Below are positions 44,287-52,755 of a stretch of 64,000 bases of DNA, one piece after another. The notes beneath the pieces are model-generated. The model did not search any database. It had not been told where the DNA came from and was given only the letters and a program-made list of their open reading frames with translations. The stretch is from Mycetocola tolaasinivorans. Its GTDB lineage: Bacteria > Actinomycetota > Actinomycetes > Actinomycetales > Microbacteriaceae. The position numbers were made by a program, and so were the translations under genes. The stretch is from the NCBI RefSeq assembly GCF_003667565.1, contig NZ_RCUX01000001.1:310001-374000 (forward strand). Reading direction: 5' to 3'. Within the stretch, counting starts at the first letter, position 1; every line of letters starts with the position of its first letter.

Positions 44287-44327
44287 GTGCGCCCGGGGGC
44301 TTTGGCTCCCGGGCGCACGTCTGTTTT
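44287..44327 (+). terminator. terminator-like hairpin after glucokinase
   Basis: Perfect 11-bp stem GTGCGCCCGGG (44287-44297) and CCCGGGCGCAC (44308-44318), then GTCTGTTTT. Confidence 0.65.
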
Positions 44328-44377
44328 GAGGTCCACACGCTATGCTCGAACAATCCGGCATCCGAGAAAAGGTCCCC

Positions 44378-45055
44378 ATGTTTTATCGGTTCATGAAGCT
44401 CTTCATCATTGCCCCGCTACTCAAGCCCCTGTTTCGGGTCTGGGTCGTGGGGGCCGAAAACGTGCCCACTCACGGTGCCGCGATCCTCGCGAGCAACCAC
44501 CTCTCGGTGGTCGACTCGATCTTCCTGCCGCTGTATCTGCGCCGCCGGGTGACCTTCCTCGCCAAGAGCGACTACTTCACCGGACGGGGGCTCAAGGGGT
44601 GGCTGATCAAGCACTTCATGCTCTCGACCGGGCAGCTGCCGATCGACCGCTCGGGCGGTAAGGCCTCCGAGGCCGCACTGAACACCGGCCTGCGTGTGCT
44701 CGGCGGGGGAGACCTCCTGGGCATTTACCCGGAGGGAACCCGCAGTCCGGACGGCCGAATGTATCGTGGCCGCACCGGTGTTGCCCGAATGGTCCTGGAG
44801 TCCGGGGTACCCGTGATTCCGGTGGCCATGATCGATACCGAGAAGGCACAGCCCATCGGTACCGTGATCCCGCGGCCGCGTCGCCTCGGCATCATCATCG
44901 GGGAGCCGCTCGACTTCAGCCGCTTCGAGGGAATGTCCAACGACCGGTTTGTGTTGCGGTCGGTAACGGATGAATTGATGAGCGAGATGCAGCGATTGAG
45001 TAAGCAGGAATACGTGGACGTTTATGCAACGACCATGAAAAACAAGACCCCCTAA
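44378..45055 (+). CDS. 1-acylglycerol-3-phosphate acyltransferase family (PlsC-like)
   Basis: Membrane-associated acyltransferase of about 225 aa in phospholipid synthesis. Catalytic NHLSVVDS (H-x4-D, residues ~41-48) and YPEGTRSPDG (glycerol-phosphate binding) with VIPVAMID are present, and the N-terminus is hydrophobic. ATG 44378 follows GAGAAAAGG at 5 bases; the ATG at 44342 has no RBS. Acyl chain and exact acceptor unknown. Confidence 0.9.
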   Translation: MFYRFMKLFIIAPLLKPLFRVWVVGAENVPTHGAAILASNHLSVVDSIFLPLYLRRRVTFLAKSDYFTGRGLKGWLIKHFMLSTGQLPIDRSGGKASEAALNTGLRVLGGGDLLGIYPEGTRSPDGRMYRGRTGVARMVLESGVPVIPVAMIDTEKAQPIGTVIPRPRRLGIIIGEPLDFSRFEGMSNDRFVLRSVTDELMSEMQRLSKQEYVDVYATTMKNKTP

Positions 45056-45076
45056 CACCCGCTAGGCTGGGTATCG

Positions 45077-45099
45077 CTGGCCCCCAATTGGTCGGCCAG
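45077..45099 (+). promoter_or_regulatory. hairpin with nested palindrome before the DAHP synthase gene
   Basis: CTGGCC (45077-45082) pairs with GGCCAG (45094-45099), enclosing the palindrome CCAATTGG (45084-45091). It lies 34 bases before the start codon in a 77-base gap. Could be an operator or leader structure; no T-run. Confidence 0.3.
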
Positions 45100-45132
45100 G
45101 AAAGACCGTAGACAACAGATTTAGGAAGTGCC

Positions 45133-46509
45133 GTGGGAAATCCATTAGAGCCGGTTGTGCAAGCAGATGACGCTGTGATTGCCGGGCTGGACTATTGGCG
45201 CGAGCTTCCGATCAAGCAGCAGCCAAACTGGCCGGACAAGGAGGCCGTCGCCCGCGCCTCGGCCACCATTTCGACCCTGCCGCCGCTGGTGTTTGCCGGT
45301 GAGGTAGACGTGCTGCGTGATCGCCTGGCCGCCGCCGCGAGCGGAAAGGCTTTCCTGCTTCAGGGCGGTGACTGCGCCGAGACCTTCGCCGGTGCGACTG
45401 CCGACCAGATCCGCGACCGCGTCCGCACGCTGCTGCAGATGGCCGTTGTCCTGACCTACGGTGCCTCGATGCCCGTGGTCAAGATGGGCCGTATGGCCGG
45501 CCAGTTCGCCAAGCCCCGTTCGAGCGACGACGAGACCCGCGATGGCGTGACGCTGCCCGCCTACCGCGGCGACATCGTCAACGGCTACGACTTCACCCCG
45601 GAGTCGCGCACCGCAAACCCCGAGCGTCTCGTGCAGGGCTACCACACGGCCGCGTCCACGCTCAACCTCGTGCGTGCCTTCACCCAGGGGGGCTTCGCCG
45701 ACCTGCGTGAGGTGCACCGCTGGAACCAGGGCTTTGCCGCGAACCCGGCAAACGCACGCTACGAGAAGCTGGCGAAGGACATCGACCGGGCGATCCGGTT
45801 CATGGAGTCCGCCGGTGCCGACTTTGACTCGCTGCGCGGTGTGGAGTTCTACACCGGCCACGAGGGTCTGCTGATGGATTACGAGCGCCCGATGACGCGG
45901 ATCGATTCGCGCACCGGTACCCCGTACAACACGTCCTCGCACTTCATCTGGATCGGTGAGCGCACCCGCGAGATCGATGGCGCACACGTCGACTTCCTGT
46001 CGCGCGTCCGCAACCCGATCGGTGTGAAGCTTGGGCCCACCACCAGCACGGATGACATGCTGCGCCTCGTGGACAAGCTCGACCCCAACCGTGAGCCCGG
46101 CCGCCTGACCTTCATCACCCGGATGGGCGCGGGCAAGATCCGCGACGCGCTGCCCCCGCTGCTGGAGGCCATCAAGGACTCCGACGCCACCCCGCTGTGG
46201 GTCACCGACCCGATGCACGGCAACGGTTTCTCGACCCCCAACGGCTACAAGACCCGTCGTTTCGACGATGTGGTTGACGAGGTCAAGGGCTTCTTCGAGG
46301 CACACCGTCAGGTGGGCACGTTCCCCGGGGGTATCCACGTGGAACTCACCGGAGACGACGTCACCGAGTGCCTCGGTGGTGCCGAGCACATCGACGAGGC
46401 AGACCTCGCGACCCGCTACGAGTCGCTGTGCGACCCGCGCCTGAACCACAAGCAGTCCCTGGAGCTCGCGTTCCTGGTTGCCGAGGAACTGGCCGCACGC
46501 AACGCCTAG
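45133..46509 (+). CDS. aroG: class II 3-deoxy-D-arabino-heptulosonate 7-phosphate synthase
   Basis: First step of the shikimate pathway, condensing PEP and erythrose 4-phosphate, 458 aa as in the mycobacterial/plant class II type. Conserved: LQGGDCAETF, KMGRMAGQFAKPRS, GYHTAASTLNLVRAF, THEG-like TGHEGLLMDYE, TRMGAGK and TDPMHGN. GTG 45133 has AGGAAG at 4-5 bases. In mycobacteria aroG also lies next to pknL, as here. Terminator follows. Confidence 0.96.
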   Translation: MGNPLEPVVQADDAVIAGLDYWRELPIKQQPNWPDKEAVARASATISTLPPLVFAGEVDVLRDRLAAAASGKAFLLQGGDCAETFAGATADQIRDRVRTLLQMAVVLTYGASMPVVKMGRMAGQFAKPRSSDDETRDGVTLPAYRGDIVNGYDFTPESRTANPERLVQGYHTAASTLNLVRAFTQGGFADLREVHRWNQGFAANPANARYEKLAKDIDRAIRFMESAGADFDSLRGVEFYTGHEGLLMDYERPMTRIDSRTGTPYNTSSHFIWIGERTREIDGAHVDFLSRVRNPIGVKLGPTTSTDDMLRLVDKLDPNREPGRLTFITRMGAGKIRDALPPLLEAIKDSDATPLWVTDPMHGNGFSTPNGYKTRRFDDVVDEVKGFFEAHRQVGTFPGGIHVELTGDDVTECLGGAEHIDEADLATRYESLCDPRLNHKQSLELAFLVAEELAARNA

Positions 46510-46524
46510 TACCCGCCTCAGCTG

Positions 46525-46557
46525 AAGGCCTGCGTTCCCCTCGGGAGCGCAGGCCTT
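46525..46557 (+). terminator. terminator after aroG
   Basis: Stem AAGGCCTGCGTTCCC (46525-46539) and GGGAGCGCAGGCCTT (46543-46557), one G-U pair, triloop CTC, followed by CCCCGTTTCG. Confidence 0.7.
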
Positions 46558-46607
46558 CCCCGTTTCGTCGTGCAGTGTGTACGGGGTGTGGCCCGATAAA
46601 GAAAACG

Positions 46608-46635
46608 ACCCCCACTCTCGAGGAGAGCGGGGGTT
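46608..46635. terminator. second hairpin downstream of aroG
   Basis: ACCCCCACTCTC (46608-46619) with GAGAGCGGGGGT (46623-46634), one mismatch. On the minus strand it runs into CGTTTTCTTT, so it could stop minus-strand transcription leaving pknL; on the plus strand TACGTTCTTT follows. Confidence 0.5.
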
Positions 46636-46691
46636 ACGTTCTTTGTAGCACAAGGGATCTTGTCCTTGTTTCTGTCGGTAGCTTACATCGT

Positions 46692-47119
46692 ATGAAATTT
46701 ATCGCGCAAGCAGAAGCCGCAAAACTTCTTCGTCTACACGCCTCCGAGCCGCGCTTTAGCACCTACATCGACTGCACCCTGAGCGTGGTGGCTCCGAGGA
46801 GTGGATCCGGGCGCCGGCGAATCCACTCCAACGGATCCTGAACCCTCGGCAGGGGGTATCCACCTCTCAGAGCGCCCTCCGCAGGGCTTCGCAGCGCGCG
46901 GCCCATCGATCCTCGGCGCACGGCCGCCAGGGCACCCCGATCACGCATGAGGATCTCCGAACGTATCACCGCACCGCGACGCGGCTGCTGCGCACGATCG
47001 ACGTCGAGGCGGGTCAGTGGCACAGTGGTGTCAGCCGGGTTCCCGTCCTGCACCGCTTGCGGCCACTGTATGACAGCGCGGGGCGGTGGGAGGCGCTTAG
47101 AAGTTCGCCTGGATCGTGA
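46692..47119 (+). pseudogene. possible decayed small gene between aroG and pknL
   Basis: A 49-codon frame from ATG 46692 starts MKFIAQAEAAKLLRLHASEP and ends 46841. In another frame, open from about 46756 with no good start codon to TGA 47117-47119, residues such as THEDLRTYHRTATRLLRTID and RVPVLHRLRPLYDSAGRWEAL look protein-like (varied residues, GC-rich third positions). The two could be one gene broken by a frameshift near 46770-46790. The family is not recognised. A shorter intact peptide or chance frames are possible. Confidence 0.25.
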
Positions 47120-49040
47120 CGGCCGCGCCGCGCTTGACCTGCGCGCCACCGGCGGGGTTGGTGCTGGTCACGGTGAAGGCATCGCCGAGGAGGTCTGCCA
47201 CCGCGGTGGGGATACCCGACTTCACAGTGACGGTGAACCCGGCGCCCTCGAGGGTGGCCTTTGCCGCCTTGACGGGCTTCCCGGAGACATCCGGTACCTC
47301 GACGAGGTCGGGGCCCTTGGAGATGATCAGGGTCACGGTGGCGCCCACCTCGGGTACGTTGTCACCGTGTAGCTCCACCACACCGAGCACGTTCCCGGCG
47401 GCAACGGTGTCGCTGAACTCCGTCTTGCTGGTGCCGGCGACAACGAGACCCACGCCGGTCAGTGCGCTGCGCGCGGCGTCCTCGGTCAGGCCGTTGACCG
47501 GCGGAATCGGACCCGCGGAGACCACGAAGTTGAGGGTTTGACCCCACTGGGTCTCGCCGGTTTCGGTGATGTCGGCATCGCCCGCGGTGACCTGCAGAAG
47601 GTTTCCCGCGGCGACCTGGGAGGAGTAGCGCTTGCTCGCGGTGCCCTCGGTGAGGTTGTTTTCCGCGAGAAGCGCCCGCACCTCCTCGACCGGCTTACCG
47701 GCCAGGCTGCCGAGCGAGACCGTCTTCAGACCCAGCGAGACAGTGACGGTGACAACGCGATCCTTATCGATGCGCGTGGCTCCAACCGGGTCGGTCGAGA
47801 TGACGGTATCGGTCGGGACCGTGAGTGAGTACTCCTCGGCCCGGGTCGATTTAATCTCCTGAGCCTTCAGCGTTTCGAATGCCTCGGCCGAGGGCTTACC
47901 CACGACGCTTGGAACCTCGATCATGCCGCCGGGACCAAACCCGAAGTACCAGCCGGCGGTGCCCGATCCCACACCCAGAATCACGACCAGGAGCAGCGCC
48001 CACCAGCCCAGCTTGGCGCGGCGGTTACTGCGCACACTCAGTGCGGAGGTCTGGTCGTGGGGATCGATGGGCCCGGTACGCACGCTCGGCGAGGTGAGCA
48101 CGCGGGTCACGTCGGCGCCGTCGGTGTTGCCCAGTAGCGCGGGAAACACGGTGGTGGTGACCGGTGCCGGTGCCGGGGTCGACTGCTGGGTGAGACCGAG
48201 CTGACGCTCCACCTCGCGCAGGCGCTCCAGGAGTTCACCGGCGCCGGACGGGCGCTCCTCGGGCTCACGCTCGGTGCACCACAGCACGAGATCGTCGAGG
48301 TCGGCGGGTACCTGCGGCACCTTCGCGCTCGGGCGCGGCACCGATTCGTTGGCGTGCTGGTAGGCGATCTGCATCGGCTGCTCGCCCTGATAAGGCTGTT
48401 CACCGGTGAGCATCTCGTACATCATGATGCCGAGCGCATAGATGTCGCTGCGGGCATCGGCCTCGCCACGGGTCACGAGTTCGGGGGAGAGATAGGCGAT
48501 GGTGCCAAGGAGTGCCTGGCCGCTGCCGGTCTGCGCCGTCACGGCCCGGGCGAGCCCAAAGTCACCGATCTTGATTCGACCATCATCGGCAAGCAGCACG
48601 TTTTCGGGCTTGAGATCCCGGTGCACGATGCCGCTGCGATGCGCGGCGGCGAGGCCGCTGGTGACGGCATCCATGATGTCGATCACCTGGCGGGCGGTGA
48701 GGCGGCCGTGATCGCGCAGGAGATCGCGCAGCGTGATGCCGGGCAGGTACTCCATCACGAGGTACGCCATATCGGCATCCTGGCCCTGGTCGAACACGCT
48801 CACCACGTTGGGGTCGGCGAGGCGGGCGGCCGAGCGGGCCTCCTGGATGAAGCGGTTCTTAAAGTTTGTGTCGTCGGACAAATGACCGTGCATAACCTTC
48901 AGAGCGACCCGGCGTTCGAGTCGCAGATCGGTTGCGAGGTACACGGTTGCCATGCCGCCACGAGCAATGCGCGAGCGCACCTGGTAGCGGTCATCGATAA
49001 GACGACCGATCAGGGGATCGGAATGAGGGCTAGACGTCAC
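47097..49040 (-). CDS. pknL: PASTA-containing Ser/Thr protein kinase, PknL-like
   Basis: Transmembrane kinase of 647 aa. Kinase domain residues ~10-275: ARGGMATVY glycine loop, catalytic Lys48 (VALKVM), HRDLKPEN (140-147), DFGLAR, and SPE in the activation segment. One membrane helix lies at ~345-367. Outside it are four PASTA repeats (~374-647), which in this family bind muropeptides. Position between aroG and an Rv2175c-like gene matches mycobacterial pknL; corynebacterial PknL also has PASTA repeats. The GTG start (49040) has no Shine-Dalgarno but a TAAACT -10 (49052-49047) six bases before it, suggesting leaderless mRNA. Confidence 0.9.
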   Translation of the reverse strand: MTSSPHSDPLIGRLIDDRYQVRSRIARGGMATVYLATDLRLERRVALKVMHGHLSDDTNFKNRFIQEARSAARLADPNVVSVFDQGQDADMAYLVMEYLPGITLRDLLRDHGRLTARQVIDIMDAVTSGLAAAHRSGIVHRDLKPENVLLADDGRIKIGDFGLARAVTAQTGSGQALLGTIAYLSPELVTRGEADARSDIYALGIMMYEMLTGEQPYQGEQPMQIAYQHANESVPRPSAKVPQVPADLDDLVLWCTEREPEERPSGAGELLERLREVERQLGLTQQSTPAPAPVTTTVFPALLGNTDGADVTRVLTSPSVRTGPIDPHDQTSALSVRSNRRAKLGWWALLLVVILGVGSGTAGWYFGFGPGGMIEVPSVVGKPSAEAFETLKAQEIKSTRAEEYSLTVPTDTVISTDPVGATRIDKDRVVTVTVSLGLKTVSLGSLAGKPVEEVRALLAENNLTEGTASKRYSSQVAAGNLLQVTAGDADITETGETQWGQTLNFVVSAGPIPPVNGLTEDAARSALTGVGLVVAGTSKTEFSDTVAAGNVLGVVELHGDNVPEVGATVTLIISKGPDLVEVPDVSGKPVKAAKATLEGAGFTVTVKSGIPTAVADLLGDAFTVTSTNPAGGAQVKRGAAVTIQANF

Positions 49041-49234
49041 GATGCAAGTTTACGGTGCGGGCCGCGTTCGGGCGGCGCGCAACACCCCGGCCCGAAGGTG
49101 TCACACAGGAAATCACCCCGGGGGATGACGTTTTGGCGTGTTCGAAGGTCCGTCCGCTGCCGGCTGACAAGAAAAATGCCCGCGTGTCGCGCGCAAAGTG
49201 GGCTCGCGGGGGCTCTGCGTGTAAGACTTGTCGC

Positions 49235-49576
49235 GTGACCGATGTATATGCACAGCGTGAGTGGCTCGCAATGCCCGAGCTGGTAGAGATTCTTGACCTG
49301 ACCCCGAGCCGGATCCGCCGCCTGATCGAAGACAAGCACCTGCTTGCGATCAAGCGCAGCGGCGTACTGAGCGTCCCGAAGGACTTCCTGCGTGCTGGTG
49401 AGCCCCTGGTTCACCTGCGCGGAACCCTGTTCCTTCTGGAAGACGCCGGCTTCAGCACCGATGAGGCCATGGAGTGGCTGCTGACCGAGGAGGAAACCCT
49501 CGGCACCGCACCCATCGACGCCCTGATCTCCGGTCGCAAGACCGAGGTGCGCCGGATTACTCAGGCCCTGGCCTAG
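49235..49576 (+). CDS. Rv2175c-like DNA-binding protein
   Basis: About 113 aa. An N-terminal helix-turn-helix, MPELVEILDLTPSRIRRLIE followed by HLLAIKRSGVLSVPKDFL, then TLFLLEDAGFSTDEAMEWLL. In Mycobacterium tuberculosis the homolog binds DNA and is phosphorylated by the neighbouring PknL, which blocks binding. Here it is divergent from pknL, as in relatives. GTG 49235 lacks an RBS but TAAGAC (49222-49227) lies 7 bases upstream, so the mRNA may be leaderless. Upstream in-frame codons are not protein-like. Target sites unknown. Confidence 0.85.
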   Translation: MTDVYAQREWLAMPELVEILDLTPSRIRRLIEDKHLLAIKRSGVLSVPKDFLRAGEPLVHLRGTLFLLEDAGFSTDEAMEWLLTEEETLGTAPIDALISGRKTEVRRITQALA

Positions 49577-49606
49577 GTAACGCGCCGGTTTTACCGGCAC
49601 CCACGC

Positions 49607-49642
49607 AAAACGCGCCGTCCCCCTCGGGGAGCGGCGCGTTTT
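49607..49642. terminator. bidirectional terminator
   Basis: AAAACGCGCCGTCCCC (49607-49622) pairs with GGGGAGCGGCGCGTTTT (49626-49642) with one bulge. A-run left, T-run right, between the convergent Rv2175c-like and polyprenyl synthase genes. Confidence 0.85.
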
Positions 49643-49675
49643 ACGTTGCGGCGGGCCCGTCGGCCAGCGGGTGGG

Positions 49676-50782
49676 CTAGGCGCTGCGGGCGCTCATGTGC
49701 ACGGCGAGTGCGTCGAGTGCCGCGCGGGCATCCGCACCGAGGGTGGAATCCGCCAGCGCGGCGCGTCCGGCAGCCACCGATTCGGCAATGATTCGCTCGG
49801 TCTCCGCCACGGCACCGGTATCGTGCATGAGCTTCTGCAGCGCGAGAATTTCGTCCTCACCGAGGTCGGGGTTACCAATCTGGGCGTCGAAGGCGGGGCG
49901 CTCGTGCTCGGGGAGTTCGCGCCGGGTCAGCGCAACCAGCAGGGTGCGCTTGCCCTCGCGCAGGTCATCACCGCTCGGCTTGCCGGTGACCCGGGCATCG
50001 CCGAAGACACCGAGGATGTCGTCCCGCAGCTGGAACGCGGTACCGACCGCGAGACCGTATTCGCGCAGCGCCTCGATCTGGGCGGGGGTCGCGCCGGCGG
50101 TGCTCGCACCGAGCGCGAGCGGGACCTCAACGCTGTACTTCGCCGACTTATAGGTGAGAATCGTCCGTGCGCGCTCGATCAGCTCCTCGTCGGAGTGCCC
50201 GAACCACGCGCTCTCCTCAAGCACGTCGAGATACTGCCCGGCGGTCACGTCGGTGCGCATCTGCTGGTACTCGGCCCGTGCGGGGGCGGCCGCGGATTCG
50301 GGCAGGCCCGCGAGGGTCGTGTACATCAGCTCATCGCTCCAGCTCAGCAGCATGTCGCCAAACAGGATCGCCGAGCCCACGCCGAAGGCGGCGTGATCGC
50401 CGCGCCAGCCTGCGTCGGCTGAGAGCTTCTCGAAGCGGCGGTGGATCGCGGGTTCACCGCGTCGGGTATCGGAGTTGTCCAGAATGTCATCGTGCGCGAG
50501 GGCGGCCGCGTGGAAGATCTCGAGGGCCGCTCCCACACCGAGGATGGTGTGCAGCGCCTTGGCGTCATCCTGAGCCACGCCCGGGAGTGTCTGACGCACC
50601 CCGTGCCAGCCCCAGTACGCGAAGATCGCGCGGAAGCGCTTTCCGCCGCGAAGGAAAGACTGGGAGTACGTCGAGAACGTAGCAAGATCGGGGGCAATCC
50701 GCGCCAAAATGGTTTCATGCTCGATCAGAAACTGATCGATGCGGAGCTGGAGCTGGTCACGGAGGTGCTCGGTTTCGTTCAC
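49676..50782 (-). CDS. polyprenyl diphosphate synthase (IdsA2-like)
   Basis: Trans-prenyltransferase of 368 aa extending isoprenoid diphosphates, probably to C15-C20. First Asp-rich motif AHDDILDNSDTRRG near residues ~96-109, second motif LRDDILGVFGD, with GGKRFRAIF at the start. Product length depends on bulky residues before the first Asp motif and cannot be settled by eye. Start GTG 50782. Position after Rv2175c matches idsA2 in mycobacteria. Likely supplies precursors for quinones, carotenoids or lipid carriers. Confidence 0.9.
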   Translation of the reverse strand: MNETEHLRDQLQLRIDQFLIEHETILARIAPDLATFSTYSQSFLRGGKRFRAIFAYWGWHGVRQTLPGVAQDDAKALHTILGVGAALEIFHAAALAHDDILDNSDTRRGEPAIHRRFEKLSADAGWRGDHAAFGVGSAILFGDMLLSWSDELMYTTLAGLPESAAAPARAEYQQMRTDVTAGQYLDVLEESAWFGHSDEELIERARTILTYKSAKYSVEVPLALGASTAGATPAQIEALREYGLAVGTAFQLRDDILGVFGDARVTGKPSGDDLREGKRTLLVALTRRELPEHERPAFDAQIGNPDLGEDEILALQKLMHDTGAVAETERIIAESVAAGRAALADSTLGADARAALDALAVHMSARSA

Positions 50783-50861
50783 GCGTCTAGCTTAGCTTTC
50801 CCTGGGCGGCTAGAGTGGAGAGGGCGCAAGTGCGCAAGAAAATATGGAGGAGGCGATCGGA

Positions 50862-51275
50862 ATGCCGCTATCCGAGCAGGAGCAGCGTCTTCTTGACGAG
50901 ATGGAGCGTAGTCTCTACGGTCACGATGCAGATTTTGTGTCGACCGCGGGAGACAAGCGTGGCCGTCCGAGCTATCGCAGCATCGCGCTGGGCGCGCTGC
51001 TCGCAATCGTGGGTATTGCCGGGCTGATCGTCGCGGTAATCCTTCATCAACCCATCATCGGCATCGTCGGTTTCGTCGCGATGCTCGGTGGGGTTCTGGT
51101 GGCGATTACACCGTCCAAAAAGCCGGCACCCGAAAAAGAGCCGCGTCCGGGTGAGTTCTTCACCCAGCCCTCCAAGACCTCCGGTGCCGCACAGCCCGGT
51201 GGTAACGCGCAGTCCACCTCGTTCATGGATCGCATGGGCGAGCGCTGGGAGCGTCGAGACGGTGGCGACAAGTAG
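50862..51275 (+). CDS. DUF3040 membrane protein
   Basis: About 137 aa. The start MPLSEQEQRLLDEMERSLYG is the DUF3040 signature. Two membrane segments lie at residues ~47-65 and ~70-86. The C-terminal tail is Pro/Lys/Ser-rich and ends RMGERWERR. ATG 50862 is chosen over ATG 50844 because GGAGGAGG lies between them at correct distance. The family sits near mraZ in many actinobacteria; function unknown, but the location suggests an envelope role. Confidence 0.88.
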   Translation: MPLSEQEQRLLDEMERSLYGHDADFVSTAGDKRGRPSYRSIALGALLAIVGIAGLIVAVILHQPIIGIVGFVAMLGGVLVAITPSKKPAPEKEPRPGEFFTQPSKTSGAAQPGGNAQSTSFMDRMGERWERRDGGDK

Positions 51276-51299
51276 TCCCACCTCTCCCCAAGATCGTCT

Positions 51300-51337
51300 A
51301 CGGGCGGGCCATCCTTCGGGGTGGCCCGCCCGTTTTT
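51300..51337 (+). terminator. terminator after DUF3040 gene
   Basis: Stem ACGGGCGGGCC (51300-51310) and GGCCCGCCCGT (51323-51333), extended inward to a TTCG tetraloop, then TTTTTG. Confidence 0.9.
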
Positions 51338-51404
51338 GTGCGGTATACCAAAAGTATTTTTCCGTTTGGGCGACAGAAGTTATCCGATGGGGCAGGATGA
51401 ACAA

Positions 51405-51746
51405 ATGGGAACACTCGTGTATGGTCCGGGGGCAAGATTCGACTTTGACGATCGGGTGCTTGAGCACCTCAAAGCCGCGATCGGAATAAAGCTGCGCCGG
51501 CAGGAGAGCTTTTACCTCAACTGGGTACTTCGCCAAAGCGAGGGCGGCGGCCGAGTGAGCCTCTGGATCTCTCCATCCGTGGGGCTGCAGTTCCAATTCG
51601 CGGGAGGTAAACCCCCGCACCTCAACCGCGAGTGGGTGGATGCGCTGGGGGAGATTGCAAACTCCGGCCACGGCATGGAGCCCATCGCCGAGAAGGACGC
51701 CGCTCGGGTGCTCGAGCGCGTCCGTCAGAACGTAGATCGGGCGTAG
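51405..51746 (+). CDS. small conserved protein of unknown function, copy 1 (DUF7882-like)
   Basis: About 113 aa starting MGTLVYGPGARFDFDDRVLE, followed by HLKAAIGIKLRRQESFYLNW and SLWISPSVGLQFQF. It appears to belong to a short-protein family frequent in Microbacteriaceae, sometimes labelled ATP-dependent DNA ligase although no ligase motif is seen here. AGGATG lies before ATG 51405. Paralogous to the next gene, two bases downstream. No membrane segment or signal peptide. Function unknown. Confidence 0.75.
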   Translation: MGTLVYGPGARFDFDDRVLEHLKAAIGIKLRRQESFYLNWVLRQSEGGGRVSLWISPSVGLQFQFAGGKPPHLNREWVDALGEIANSGHGMEPIAEKDAARVLERVRQNVDRA

Positions 51747-51748
51747 CC

Positions 51749-52039
51749 ATGGGCACCCTGCACTACGGATCCAGCGGGCAGGAATTTCCCTTTGACGACC
51801 GGTTGCTGAGCCACCTCAAGGCCGTGATCGTGGGGAAACTGCGTCGAGGGGAGGGCTTCATGCTGACCTGGACGGAAACCGAGGGGCAGCAAAGCCACAG
51901 CATTTGGCTCTACCCCTCAATCCCCCTGCACTTTGTGTTCGAGCGTGAGGAGCACTTCCCGCTGGACCGGTCCATCTTTGAAGCGCTGTCGACCGGCGCG
52001 AACGGAAGCGACGGGCTGAGGCTCACCACCGCGATTTAG
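51749..52039 (+). CDS. small conserved protein of unknown function, copy 2 (DUF7882-like)
   Basis: About 96 aa starting MGTLHYGSSGQEFPFDDRLL, then HLKAVIVGKLRRGEGFMLTW and SIWLYPSIPLHFVF. It shares the conserved positions of the preceding protein (MGTL.YG, F.FDDR.L.HLKA.I..KLRR.E.F.L.W, S.W..PS..L.F.F) but is shorter at the C-terminus. Starts 2 bases after copy 1, so the two are co-translated. It ends overlapping the convergent glycosyltransferase by 4 bases. Confidence 0.75.
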   Translation: MGTLHYGSSGQEFPFDDRLLSHLKAVIVGKLRRGEGFMLTWTETEGQQSHSIWLYPSIPLHFVFEREEHFPLDRSIFEALSTGANGSDGLRLTTAI

Positions 52040-52755
52040 CGCGCCGGTTCATCGGCGCCCACGCCGATGAGCGGGGCCTGCGCCGGCGTTCGAGCCTGTG
52101 CCGCGAGATAACCCGCGTAGCCGCCGGGCGTGCGCCCGACCAGCCGGGCCGAGGTGGTGACCTCCCCGGCATCACTGGCTACCGTGGTGTAACCGGACAG
52201 GCGGCGTACGAGATCAACGTCCTCATGCTCGGAAATCGGGGTGAATCCGCCCACGGCGAGATAGGCCGAAGCACGCACGCCCAGGTTTGCGCCATGAATG
52301 CTGCCGTTCGGTTCTCCCCGCACGTGATCCAGTCGCCACTGGCGCTGAGCGGCTCGCGGATATTCGGATGGGTGGGGGCGGACGGTGCCGATGATGAGAT
52401 CCGCACCGTGATCGGCGAGAGCCACCTGGGAGGCGAGCCAGTTCGCCGGCACCACGCTGTCGGCATCGGTGTTTGCGAGCCACACCGTTTCGGATGGTGC
52501 CGGGAGGGCGGCGAGTGCGTGGGCGATGCCCGCGCGCCGAGCCGCACCCACGTTGGTCCCGATCACCTCGAGGACGCTGACCGGGGGATACCGCCGGGCC
52601 CGCTCTGCCGTGTTGTCCAGGCAGGTATCGGCTACCAACATGATTGTCACCGGCAGCGTACAGCGCACGGCCGAGACGATGACGGATCGGAGGCAGGTGT
52701 CGATTCTGGCAGCCTCATCGCGCGCGGGAATGGTGACAACGACGTGTGTGATCAT
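52036..52755 (-). CDS. family 2 glycosyltransferase
   Basis: GT-A fold transferase of 239 aa. N-terminal VVVTIPARDEAARIDTCLRS with VADTCLDNTAERA, then the nucleotide-sugar/metal motif NTDADS and NLGVRASAYLAVGGF with EHEDVDLVRR (catalytic region) are all family 2 features. No membrane helices. Last gene of a three-gene operon, its ATG overlapping the stop of the deacetylase/methyltransferase by 4 bases. Donor and acceptor unknown. Confidence 0.85.
   Translation of the reverse strand: MITHVVVTIPARDEAARIDTCLRSVIVSAVRCTLPVTIMLVADTCLDNTAERARRYPPVSVLEVIGTNVGAARRAGIAHALAALPAPSETVWLANTDADSVVPANWLASQVALADHGADLIIGTVRPHPSEYPRAAQRQWRLDHVRGEPNGSIHGANLGVRASAYLAVGGFTPISEHEDVDLVRRLSGYTTVASDAGEVTTSARLVGRTPGGYAGYLAAQARTPAQAPLIGVGADEPAR

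Noticed and set aside
45077-45099. Tryptophan/T-box-type attenuator before the DAHP synthase gene
   Set aside because: No leader peptide with Trp/Phe/Tyr codons, no T-box sequence and no terminator T-run; kept only as an unexplained hairpin.
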